From Lasiosphaeria ovina (lineage: Eukaryota > Ascomycota > Sordariomycetes > Sordariales > Lasiosphaeriaceae), in NCBI GenBank assembly GCA_033439765.1, contig JAULSN010000011.1:806001-870000 (forward strand): DNA of 64,000 nucleotides. The letters run 5' to 3'. The position numbers and the translations under genes were made by a program. The notes under the pieces are model-generated. The model was not told the DNA's origin. It searched no databases and was given only the letters and a program-made list of their open reading frames with translations. The first letter of the stretch is position 1; the number at the start of each line of letters is the position of its first letter. Shown here piece by piece: positions 21,914 through 32,416 of this stretch.

Positions 21914-24271
21914 TCAGCTGGGGTAGTACGCGGGCGGGCCGTCGGACTCGACGCTGGTGACGCTGCGGGACCGACCGCTCCTCCTCACCTGCTCGGTGCG
22001 CGAGCGCGCCATGGCGCGGGCCTCGGCGCGCGCCTGCCGCCGCACCGCGGCCGCTTTCGCCTCGGCGTCCTGCGCGTGCTGCGCCTCGGACCGCGCGAGC
22101 GCGAGCGCCAGCGCGATCGTCTCGGCGCGCTCGAGGTCTTCGGCCCGGAAGTGGCTGCCGTCTTTTAGTTTGCCGCTGCTGGTACTGGCTGATCGGGCCT
22201 TTTCGTGGTGGTTGCTGCTGCTGCTGCCGCTGCCCTTTTCGTCGTGGTAGTGGTGGCTGCTGCTGCTGCCCTTCTCGGGGATCGGAGACGGCGGCATGTG
22301 TGCGAAGCCGCGCGCGAAGCGGGATTTGGCGAGGGATGGCCCGGCCGCTGGTTGGTACGGCCAGGTTGTCTCGCGTTTGGCTGAGGAGGAGGAGGAGGCT
22401 GCGGGTGGAGAGGGTGGCGGGGATGGAGATCGGCGCGCGTACCGGGCGGGAGGAGATGGTGGCGGCGGTGGGCTTGCGGAACGGGCTGGGTAGTGATGCC
22501 GAGGGGGAGGGCTCGCAGGGCTCGCGGGATAGTGATGTCGGGGGGGAGGACTCTGCGGGTAGTAGTGGGAAGGCGGCGGGACCGGGGCCGGCGCGGGGGT
22601 CGGCGGCGGATAGTAGTGGGCCGGCGGTGGGCGGTAGGCCGGCTGGTATGGATCGTCATAGGGGTCGAAAGATCGCTTGAAAGGCGGCGGATATGGCGCG
22701 GGGTTCATCGTCGAGAGTATGATGGGAGGTTGCGGCGGCGGGGCTGGCGGGGGCTGGGCCGCGCTCTTGGCTGCGGACTTGCGTCGGGCCAGCGCAAGCA
22801 CGATGATCAAGGCTACGATCACCACGAGGACCACCAAGACCACCACGATAATCATCTCCATTGACAGGCTCCGCGCGGGAGCCGGCGTAGTGTCGGCCAG
22901 GCTGCCTTTGGCCTCGGGAGAGGTGACGACAATTGTTTGGCCTGCGCTGTTGACGCTGACGATGGTGCTGCCCGCGATGCTGCTGATGCTGACGACTGTG
23001 GTCGTTTCGGGAGTCGTGCTTATCAGCGTGGTTGTCGCGGCAGTGGTGCTGACCAGAGTGGTTGTTGCGGCAGACGTGCTGACAACGGTAGTGGTGTCGG
23101 GACTGGTGCTGATGACAGTTGATGTGGCGGCAGCGGTGTTGGCAACAGTTGTTGTTGCGGGGGTGGTGGTGAACACGGTCGTTGTCGAGGGAGAATCAGC
23201 AGCTGCTCCAGTGATCCAGGTTGTCCATGTAGTGTCGATGTCGATATAGACCAGTTCGGTAAGAGCAGTATTTACGGTCGAGACTTCAACAGTGTTTGTG
23301 AATGGCTTGCCACGCTCATCAACGGATACGACGTAGCTAACTGTTATTGTGACCGATCCATCTGCGACCGTAGATGTATGGCCACCGACGGTGTGGAGAG
23401 GCTCTGTGGGAAGTAATGGATGAACATTCGTTGGACAACTGGTTCCTGTTGGAAACGCAAACATTACAGAGCCCCCCAAAGCCCTCTGATGGTAGTCGGG
23501 GCCTGGGTCGGGGAAGAGTGTGTCTGCGTTCGCCACCGTGTCGCATCCATCGTAGATATTGGCTCTCAACATGTCGGGAAGGGCCACCCAGGCCTCCTGG
23601 CCCGACTGCACCGCTGAACCGGTGTTCACTTGGTTGGGGTTCTCCAGCGTCACAGGAGCGCAGATCATAAACATGCTGACCAGAGGACCAGCGCGGGGCA
23701 GCCTCGGGAAGAATGTCCACGCCAGAGTGCCATTACCTCCCGAGATATTGGCTGGGACTCTAAAGTCGAGAAGGAACTCCTGCGGGTCTGCCGTGTCATC
23801 ACCGCTACCGGGACAGGCCCCTTCGAAGGATTTAAACACCTTGAACAAGCTCTCCGGTTTGGGGTTTCTGTCGTATGTAAAGGATATTTGGCAAGAGCCG
23901 CCGCCGTGTATCTTGGAGGCTTGGATTGCCACAGACTGATTCGAGCCAAGTTTGTACGTGTCGGGCACCAAATTTGCGTCCCACACAAATGACGTGTTGC
24001 CGTGGCATGGGTAACCACGGCGGACATCGTGAATCCCGTCCTGCCATACTTGGGGATCGACGGAGACAAAAGGGGCCGGCTTGACCATCACAAAGTCCCA
24101 GATGGCCATGGAGCTGGCATCGTCGCGGGGCCCGATGCCTCGTCCGGGAAGGTAAGTGTCGGCGACGTTAGGATCCAAGCTATTGTTGCCCGAGTCTCTA
24201 GCAGTAGTTGATGCACCACCCAAAGCGACAGCAAGGGTGATGGCTGTCGTGAGCTGTAGCAGGAGCGCCAT
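21914..24271 (-). CDS. Type I membrane protein: LPMO-like ectodomain, Ser/Thr stalk, Pro-rich tail
   Basis: One uninterrupted frame of 785 codons. Residues 1-20 are a signal peptide. The ectodomain (about 40-290) has paired Cys and N-glycosylation sites and the pattern CQISFTYD ... FKSFEGACPG ... FRVPANISGGNGTLAWTFF ... MFMICAPVTL. This resembles the beta-sandwich of fungal LPMO-like secreted proteins (SCQxSxSYD, AxFAWTWxN, MYMNCAxV). No His follows the signal cleavage region, so a copper His-brace and redox activity are doubtful. Residues 330-450 are a Thr/Ser-rich stalk made of TTTV-type repeats. A membrane helix lies at about 470-493 (MEMIIVVVLVVLVVIVALIIV), followed by RRK. The cytoplasmic tail is Pro/Tyr-rich, then Ser-rich, then has an Ala/Arg-rich helix. 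It could be a cell-wall sensor; this is inference. Confidence 0.8.
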   Translation of the reverse strand: MALLLQLTTAITLAVALGGASTTARDSGNNSLDPNVADTYLPGRGIGPRDDASSMAIWDFVMVKPAPFVSVDPQVWQDGIHDVRRGYPCHGNTSFVWDANLVPDTYKLGSNQSVAIQASKIHGGGSCQISFTYDRNPKPESLFKVFKSFEGACPGSGDDTADPQEFLLDFRVPANISGGNGTLAWTFFPRLPRAGPLVSMFMICAPVTLENPNQVNTGSAVQSGQEAWVALPDMLRANIYDGCDTVANADTLFPDPGPDYHQRALGGSVMFAFPTGTSCPTNVHPLLPTEPLHTVGGHTSTVADGSVTITVSYVVSVDERGKPFTNTVEVSTVNTALTELVYIDIDTTWTTWITGAAADSPSTTTVFTTTPATTTVANTAAATSTVISTSPDTTTVVSTSAATTTLVSTTAATTTLISTTPETTTVVSISSIAGSTIVSVNSAGQTIVVTSPEAKGSLADTTPAPARSLSMEMIIVVVLVVLVVIVALIIVLALARRKSAAKSAAQPPPAPPPQPPIILSTMNPAPYPPPFKRSFDPYDDPYQPAYRPPPAHYYPPPTPAPAPVPPPSHYYPQSPPPRHHYPASPASPPPRHHYPARSASPPPPPSPPARYARRSPSPPPSPPAASSSSSAKRETTWPYQPAAGPSLAKSRFARGFAHMPPSPIPEKGSSSSHHYHDEKGSGSSSSNHHEKARSASTSSGKLKDGSHFRAEDLERAETIALALALARSEAQHAQDAEAKAAAVRRQARAEARAMARSRTEQVRRSGRSRSVTSVESDGPPAYYPS

Positions 24272-25163
24272 GATGTATTTGCTCTCGAACTAGATATCGC
24301 GTTGTAGTTCTCTGGGGGTGGCAGTGTTGGGTTAGAATTGGAACCCATGGCATTGGCGGAATGGTGCGGTTGGGTCAGAAAGCAAAGCAAACTCGACCAC
24401 AGATTCTCGGGGAGGTAAAGGCTCTTATTAAGACAGGTGTTTTATAGACGAGCAGCCATGGGGCACTAGAATGTGTCGCCTGTGACTGAGTGAAACATTG
24501 TTGCGGTCTTGGTCACACAGAATATTATCAGATACCTGCAAACAGGGACGGGGATGGAAACGGAGGCGAGACCTGGCTTTGAAACAGAACCCAGTGACAG
24601 AGTTAAGCCATAATTGTGCTGAGAAAGCAGGTGTTTGAGGCTGGTCCGGCTATCGGTGACTTGTCGACAGAGACTCGGAAGCGGAAGACACGTCTTGTTT
24701 GCTGTTGTGCAGGTAATTGCTCGAAGATTAGGTATTACCGGCTCCGTGACTCAGACGCTGCGATAGTCTGTACTATAATGAGCGGCAAAGAACTGCTATC
24801 AAATAAATTGCAGTAAGTCATCGGCTGTAAATGTAATTCTGCGGCAGCTGTCACGGTTTGCTTCACTGGGTTTGCGCAGTCCGGCAATCGCTTGAGCAGG
24901 TTCATGACCACTTCTAAAACATTAGAATGGGCAAAAAAAAGGTCATGGTGTGATGCAAGTGAGCGGTTGTATGACTGCTGGTTTAGATGGAATCTTCGTC
25001 TCTTGCATGGTAGCTGAGAACGCGAGCTTCTCCCGCACCCGGAACATTGCTTGAGCACTTGCGACTAATTTATCAGCAGCCAATCATGGATATCAAGGTC
25101 CCTTGACATCAACAAACGTAGTCGCTATCAATGGCCCTCGTTCTGTCATCGCTAATTAAACAT
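24272..25163. other. Promoter region of the LPMO-like membrane protein and intergenic space
   Basis: The segment contains the upstream region of the minus-strand gene and then AT-richer DNA up to the transposon at 25164. No gene is recognised. Confidence 0.5.
24440..24446 (-). promoter_or_regulatory. Candidate TATA box of the LPMO-like membrane protein gene
   Basis: Reads TATAAAA on the minus strand, about 170 bases upstream of the ATG at 24271. It is the best TATA match in the interval. Confidence 0.4.
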
Positions 25164-25867
25164 GAGCTTTGATCTACGCACCCACCAACCTTTTCATACC
25201 ACCTGCCTGTGGGTCCTTGGCAACTGCCAACGCAGGGGCCGCTTTTTGTACTGTAAAATGCCGTATTCCATGGCAGCCACCCAACGCCCTACCGGGCACT
25301 AAGGAAGTCAAATGAAGCCCGGTAAAGTCAAAATGACACTATTTACACTTTCATATGCCGGGATTTTTGCGCGCAGTTGGAGTTTTAAGGTGCGTAGCAG
25401 CCAGGTGGCCTTTGCAGGCCTTTGTATGCATATGCAGTCCTTTCCTGTGCTAAAGAACACATCGTCAACCTACCATTACGCATCATAGCCTTCATGATGC
25501 ATTTGATCGAGCTTTCCTCTGACGATTCGAGCTCCCCAACTCTCTCGCCCTCGCCGGAGCCCTCGCCGGAGCCCTCGCCGGAGCCTTCGGTAGCCTCTTC
25601 GATCTCGTCGACGCTGACTTAGCAACGAAGAAATCGTCAAAATGGAAAACACCACAGTAAACACGTTTTCAGGGCCTTTGAAGGTTTTGACGGCCTCAAC
25701 GCCGTTGACCCGGGCTGCCGGGCTGCATGGTAGGCGCATGGGCGGCCGGATGGTAATTCGGGATTTTACCGGCTTAAATTAGGCTCTGAGTATCTCAGTT
25801 GCCGCAGGTGCCAAGGACCCACAGGTAGGTGGTATGAAAAAGTTGGTGGGTGCGTAGATCAAAGCTC
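25164..25867. mobile_element. 704-bp inverted-repeat DNA transposon (MITE-like) with 8-bp TSD
   Basis: The ends form terminal inverted repeats of about 60 bp beginning GAGCTTTGATCTACGCACCC, with only a few mismatches. The element is flanked by the perfect 8-bp direct repeat TTAAACAT (25156-25163 and 25868-25875). An 8-bp duplication is typical of hAT-type transposases, so it is probably mobilised by one. Inside is a short frame with a Ser/Pro/Glu repeat (SPEPSPEPSPEP, from a 12-bp unit repeated near 25551-25590), but no transposase. The element is therefore non-autonomous. The clean TSD and near-identical ends suggest a fairly recent insertion. Confidence 0.85.
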
Positions 25868-26535
25868 TTAAACATCACAGCCAACATCAGCTTCAACACA
25901 ATCTTCTGACAACTCGAATACATATTCCATCGCCATGGAACCCCCCGCGTCGCACCAATGCCTCGCCACTTTCTGCAGCGCACAATCCCAACATGAACCC
26001 GCGGGCTACATTCTGGCGCAGCCGATTCAAAGTCGTCCTTGTCGGAAAGGTGAGAGGGCTGGGAAAGCTTGAGATCGCCCAAAGCAGAGTTGGCGAGGGG
26101 TGCAAATTCGGAACGTCTTGACGACCAGCGTTGATTGTTCTTCAGCAATGGTGAGGCATCAAATCCTTTGAAGCCGCCCTTTGTCAGTGATGCGATGCAA
26201 GGTTTGAGCCAGCATGCTATCCGTCGGTTGATTGACAAAAAACTTGACTACTGCAGCCTGCCCTGTACAAATTGTGCCTAGCGTCAAACGTGGTCCCGAG
26301 CAGTTGGTCTAAAGTAGGCGTCCAGGCACTAGCTGGACCCACTAACGGCCCTCAGCTGGATAAGCCCCAGGCAATCGCCAATTGCCCAGTGCCGACGCGC
26401 CAACGCGTCGAATTGAGGGGACCTCAACGCGCGCCCTGTGCTCCGTTGGACGACACTTTACAGTCGCATCAGGACAGAGCTACGGGTCCATACAGCCGAG
26501 TACCACCTGGATGATTGCCGTTGGGCGCATTGGAG
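25868..26535. other. Intergenic region upstream of the C2H2-like/cupin-like gene
   Basis: No supported gene. A small frame at about 25997 (FWRSRFKVVLVGK followed by a GTGAG donor) hints at the start of a P-loop protein, but no P-loop follows. The 5' flank of the gene at 26536 lies at the right end. Confidence 0.4.
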
Positions 26536-29348
26536 ATGCCTCCTCTCTCTCCAGCCATGGCTAGACTGAATAAGCCCTCGGCGCCGTCGCCATCGTCTGC
26601 AGCGGCACAGCCAACAGTCCCCACAAATGAGCCAGGACGGAACGCCAGCATAGACACTGGCACTGGCACGTCTCAGGCGAAACCCGGACAGCCCTCGACA
26701 CTCGGAAAGAACCCACGTCCCGTCTTCAAAATGAAAAGAACCGGAGTCAGCGGCCCGTGGTTTCCCTTCTCCGCCCGCTCTCCGAAAGAAGTGCCGCCAG
26801 AAAAGACGCCCACTCACCCGCTCTCACGTTCAGGCACAGGCACCGGCACCGGCAGGAGCACGGACCAACAGCAGTCGGCCCAGGCGGCCCAAAATGGAAA
26901 GTCGTTCCACACGTCGTCGTCAGACGCAAGTCGTGGAACGGGCTCGTCCACACCGCAACTGCCGTCTCACCCGCACCAGGCGAGAGATTCTGGCTCAAAA
27001 CCGAAGCTTAGCATGAGCGAGACATTCCGTCGAGTCAATAAGGCCACCGGTCGGACGCCAGAGGGCTTCTATTCCCCGCCTGCGCTCACAATCCCAGGCC
27101 AGACTCGGAGCACGGTTCGCTTGATCGACAATAATTCGGATTCTACTTTGTCTGGCCAAACTGAGATGGATAAATCCCATCCTAAAGCGGCTGCAACAAC
27201 CGTGGCCGTGGCACGAGCTGCAACAGCTAAGGCCTTGCCCATCAGCCTTCCCGAATTACGCACGGACAAACACAAGCCATCCGCCAGATTCAAAGATGGT
27301 GGCCTTACAATTCGAAGTGATGACGATGGCAGCTCTGCAAACTCCGAAGCCTCTGATAAAACCCCCAAGGCCTCTAATAAAAGAACCGAAGCCTCTGACA
27401 AAGAGATTGTTCCCATCACCATGGCTAACCCTGACCGTCCGTACACGATGTGGCCTGGCAAGTCTTCGAGTTCCAAGCCAAACATTTCACCCTGCTTACT
27501 CGTCATTAGATCACACGGGAACACTCAAACGTACGTGCGGTACCCTGATTCCCGACGGCTACACTTTGGACGAAACGGTGGAAGATCGCCAGTGGATATG
27601 CCCCATCCGATCCTGTCGTCGGCTATACAGCTCGAGGCGCCACCTCGGTAGTCACTTCACGGTAGATATGACCAATCCATCCCGCTTTCCTGTCCAGGGC
27701 AAATTGCTGACTGTCTGAGCGGAACAGATGCACCACTTGGACTGTCACTTGAACGATAATCTGGATGGTACATTTTCCATATTACCCCCCGTCGGCACGT
27801 CGACCAAAATAGATGCCCTTCCCATGGTAGTCTCGCGTGATCCTTTGAACCAAGAGCCTCTGGCTAGCCCTAAGGTGCTCTTTTATCCAAAGGGGGCCAG
27901 GACTACCTGGATTAGCGCCACGCCGGATGCCACTACGCCAGATGCTGTTGAACCTGAGAAACCTGAGACGTCAAGCCTTGCGCCTGGCGAGGGTCCTCAT
28001 GGTAAAGACATTGTGAAAAGGATCCCACCGCCAATTCAATCCAATCAGCACTCTAACGATAAAGCAAGGGTGCAACAACCAAAGCAAGCCGCCAAGCACC
28101 TCGATGGTAAAGCAAGTGTACAACGAGCCGCTGCCCCAATGCAAGCCACCGCCGTGGTTCGTCCTGAATTGGTTGATCGCGAGGCTGATCTGTGGACGTA
28201 CCTATGCTGCTGCGTTGGCAAGATATTGCCGATACCTGACAATGAAAACATGAGGTGTCTTCTTAGCCTCCCACGAGTCCGGGATATCCATCAAAACTTG
28301 CAAAAAGGCCGACTGAGAGATCCAGACCTCAGGCAGCTCATGGCTCTAGCTATACAGGCCACGGGTACTGAGGTCAAGAAGGCGTGCACACATTGCCGTC
28401 GCAAGGGTGGAACATGGGACATCTGTGTAAATGCACCCCCAGGCGTCGACCTGAGGGAAACACTGTCGACGTCTTGCCGTTGCTGCGCAAGCTGCCTTTT
28501 AAGCGCCGTGCCGAGCCAATGCAGCGTCAAGAATGTAAGCAAGGGCTTGCTAGACTCAGTTTCAGACCAACGGGGTGGGCGGCCTCGTCGCCCTGACACT
28601 GCAGTCGATGACGAAGAAGGGGAGGATGAATTCTCGCAATTATTGCCCGACGCTACCGAAGACGAGAACGACGGTGATAATGAAGACGACAGCGTGTTCC
28701 TGCGGCGATCCAAGAGACGGGCCTCGACAGAAGGCACGGAACCACCGACGAAGCGGAAGGCGGTCACATTGATGATTCCCAGCCGCGTTAGGGAGGCTCC
28801 GTCGTCGACGAATGCAAACCCAAAAACCCGTCCCGAACTTCGGCGAGCATCAACGGCAGACAGCAGCCAGTCCTTGGTCGCGTTGCCCGTGAGAGTACCG
28901 GTGATATCGCAAGACGTCCTTGAGATGGAGGACTGGGAGACCGGTGCCGGACGGATCGCAGACAAGGCACAAACCAGTACGTTGGCTATTTGGCAGTTCC
29001 CGCTTGAAACCCCATCCGGAATTAATTGTCAGCTAACAATTCGTTCCAGATGTCGCCTTTTCCACCGCATACCTGTCCACGAACCAGGTCGTTCAAGTCG
29101 CCGACAACGTGACGTTCCTGACGGCCATCGTGGCGTCTGGCACCACACACCGCTTCACGGCGGACGCGGGCAAGATCCGCATCTGCACCGTGGCCAACGG
29201 CAAGGTGCGAGTCGATGTCGCCGGCGAGCCGCAGTTTACCGTTGGCCCGCGCGGCATGTTCCGCATCAACCGCGGCACGGCGTGCTCTGTGCAGAACTGG
29301 TGTTATGTTGATGCCATCCTACAGGTCACGGCCGTGAAGCAGCCCTGA
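26536..29348 (+). CDS. Large fungal protein with C2H2-like, DUF3716-like and cupin-like parts
   Basis: The start is ATG 26536 (26557 also possible). Residues 1-300 are disordered and rich in Ser, Pro and Thr. Next comes CGTLIPDGYTLDE and a zinc-finger-like unit C-x4-C-x8-H-x3-H (CPIRSC ... HLGSH). Exon borders after it are 27661|27728 (phase 0) and 28976|29050 (GTACGT donor, AGCTAACAA branch, phase 1). The middle contains a Cys cluster (CTHCRRKGGTWDIC ... CRCCASC) like fungal DUF3716, then an acidic tract with KRR clusters (possible nuclear signal). The C-terminus (VAFSTAYLSTNQVVQVADNV ... GKIRICTVANGKVRVDV ... GMFRINRGTACSVQNW) looks like a cupin-type barrel as in CENP-C/Mif2. Between about 27440 and 27530 the frame must change; two single missing bases near 27463 and 27505 would restore it. 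Probably nuclear, DNA- or chromatin-associated. Confidence 0.65.
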
Positions 29349-32300
29349 CACGTATGTCATGCCATATCTGTGCTGTTTTTGACGGAGGAGTGAGTATCAG
29401 AGTAGAGGAAACGATTGTGGGAGCAATGGTGGGAATAACCAGTGAGCAGTGTGGGATTATTTGGGGAAAATAGGGAGTTGTAATATTAATCAATCTCGTC
29501 TGAGCAATGTCTGCACATAGCTTTATAGTCGTCGGGGCAACCTGCAGTGCGTACAGTCCTCAATCCTATCCATAGGCCTGGATGTTTGTCAATTAGCAGG
29601 GGACTTTCCAAGATTTGAAAGGCCACGATTCCTTACGGCTCGCCCTAATTATAGGTTTTCCGCCGAGGGGTGTGAAAGCTATTAGAATCACTATTTTGGA
29701 ATCCGAGAGGCCCATCTCTGTTCCACAATGGCTTGGGCGGTTTATTTGATGGGATACTATAGCATTCATTCTGCCCAAGTACCACGGCAACAAACACTCA
29801 GGGATTGGAGTGTACTGAATGGAACAGAGTGTTCATTTTAAACTACCATGACCTATTTCTCTGTGGACAGAGTATATAGCTTTAGACTTTTCAGAGAATT
29901 AACCTTGATATTGGACAGTAGCCATTGGTAAGGGATTCCTGTGCAGACTCATCTGGCATGCTTTCGGGACGGGACTACACGCACGAGGAAACGATCAGCC
30001 CTGACTACGAGAGCTACATCTTCGCCACTGTCGAACATGATTAGAGTTGTTGAAGCCTTGTAACTTGATATTCTGTTTGATGAGAGGAAGGTTTGCTAGA
30101 TCAAACCCGTGACTCAAACGCTCTTATTAGTCGAATAGTGTCGCCTGAAATTGACCACATTACATGCCCAGGTCAACCCCACTTCAAATGCCCTTTTTTT
30201 TCTCCCTTTCTTACGATCGGAATGCCTTCTAAATCCCTGCATTCCTTGCGCCTGGAATCCGTTCTTTTCTACGGCATTCCTTTCGCCCGGAATGCCTGCC
30301 CTATATACGGATTTCCGTGGGGATATTCAGTGATCTTATTGGCTATAAGAAGACGCTTTTTACCTATATTTTAGAACGATCTAACCAGACAATTCAATGC
30401 TCAGTCAACCCAGGTCACGTGCAACATTCTTCGTTCTTTAAGTCTCTTCACGTCTCCAAACTCGGGTACTGTAAAACTCAAAAGAGAGCACACTCACTGT
30501 GAGAGCCTCATGTGACTTATCGCAACAAGGGCTTCATCACGACGTTGATGAATCCAGGTGATGAATCCAGGGCAAGGACTCCTTAGCTTCTGGAAGAACG
30601 CAGGCGACGACGTGTTTTAGTTAGGCGCTGAATTTAGTCTTGTGAATTTTCTTTTCGCTTTCATGTTGCAAGATGAGCTGACTTGTATCTAATTAGGTTG
30701 CTGCGGCCAAAGAAAGTATTTTGGGCAATGTGGGAATTAAATGGGAACTGGAAACAGAGAGCCGACGAGATAATTAATTACTTGGTTGTACCGTCTCGTT
30801 TGCAGGCAATTAAGTAGAAGACCCAAAAAGAGCCGGGCAAGTAATGGTGGTTTCGGTGAGTCGGACCTCTCTGTCTCTACATTTTTCGGTGGTTCCGATT
30901 TGTCGTCTGTAATAAGGCGGTGATGTGCGTGGCAAAGTTCCAGTTGCAAAGTCCCGGATGCGGGGACATGCCGATCAAGAGAACTGTGCGCAAAAGGCCG
31001 AAGTGTCTCCTCTAGTGCGTAATTTGAGCGTCTTCTACCATAGTAGCATTACGTATTTCGCTCCAGTTGCCAGCACAGCTTGGTAGGTGGCGTCGGTACC
31101 CGTGCCCCGCCCCTCTCCAAGTCCTCCGTGAAGGTTGCGGCCTCCGAAACCACAAACTCGCGTATGCTCCGTAACTTGGAGATATTGAAGTACCTCTGAT
31201 CATGTAGCCTGGGTAACCTAATTATATCGAGAAGTGTAGCCTCTGAAACATGAATATATATTTACACGAGTTATGTGGCCTGCACATGCAAAACCTGAAG
31301 ATTTACGTGCGTGCTGTACTTCCTGCATGCGCAATTCCGAATAGCGGTGGGGCGTGGCGCTTTTCGGTCCTGTTGATTGGCTCCTTGGCGCTCGCACAGA
31401 TTGCTGTTCTGGAGTGGCTTATGAAAATTATGCCCCGATTGGGACCAGCTTCTCGCTGGACTTTCCTCTGCCATCCCTCTGTTCCAGCGGCATTGCAAAT
31501 TCCCTCTGGCGTGGCCAAGCGCTTTAGTGTCTTGGGGATTTTCTAGCTCATCATCACCGTCGACTAGCGAATGCCATGTGTTCGGTTAGGTATCGGTTAC
31601 ACTGGTGATCTGTCAAAGCCCGAACCGAACTGAACTCTTCTAGCAAGAAGCGCAAGTCTGGACTCTGGGGACAGCGGAGAGAGCAGTGGAGAGAGCAGTG
31701 CCGCTCCAAGTCGCTGGGATTGAGCCAAGGCCAACTATCAATCTTGGCGTCTTCAGCCCTCGGAGTGCCAAGGCGCTTCCAATTGTTTGCCGACCTCGAC
31801 GTCCAATTGGAAGGGCCGATGGCCGCTTCTTTTCGGATCAGCAGAGCTGCGAGGAATCCAGACCTCAAAGGCCACCGCTGCCCAGATCTGTGTACCAACC
31901 GCCTTTGTTGATGGCGCCTTTTAGGGCATTGACGTGCTCCTGCACGGGTGCACACCAACTTTCGAAAGCATCGCGGCCCGGGCCCTGGAGAGGAGGGGGG
32001 ACAAAGGATCGCCACCTCTCCCTCGTCTTGCCCCCAAAGTGCAAATCCCAAAACGGCGGGACGGCAAAGTACGGCAGTCAGGTTCATGTTGGTGCAAGAT
32101 GAGGGTGGTGGCACCGATGGCACCCACCAGCAGCTCCAAGGCAAAGGCACAGCAGGGCACCGTGGACGCCTCTGGACTCGGCGGGAGGGGACCTGGATGG
32201 ATGGCTGATGCATGCTGAATGGATGCTGGGCGCACCCAATCCAATCTGGGCTGTGCCAAGCAAAGTGATGAGCTGGGAGGCGCCCTGTTATAACGGGTGC

Positions 32301-32416
32301 AGACCGCACCCCGCGTGTGCAGTTGCCTGCATTTTCTCCCCTTTGGTCCTGTTCGAGCTCCCCCGTTCTGTACCTGCCATCGTCGTCCAACTGCTGCAGA
32401 GCAGACCATCGACGCA
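29349..32416. other. Long intergenic region with a second solo LTR
   Basis: Apart from the solo LTR at 30139-30426 and a short direct repeat of GATGAATCCAGG (about 30546-30570), I recognise nothing. A long minus-strand frame at 31554-32642 has no domain and is Arg/Pro/Ser-rich in the manner of a chance frame. The right end, with pyrimidine runs at 32330-32400, is probably the promoter of the receptor-like gene. Confidence 0.55.
30139..30426. mobile_element. Solo LTR, diverged second copy
   Basis: The 288-bp sequence begins TGTCGCC and ends GTGCAACA and aligns along its length with the solo LTR at 9508-9797, in the same orientation. Shared blocks include TTTCCGTGGGGATATTCA and TTGGCTATAAGAAGACGC. 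Many differences are C/T or G/A, as repeat-induced point mutation would leave. The 5-base flanks (AATAG and TTCTT) do not match, so the target duplication has decayed or the copy was rearranged. Confidence 0.75.
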
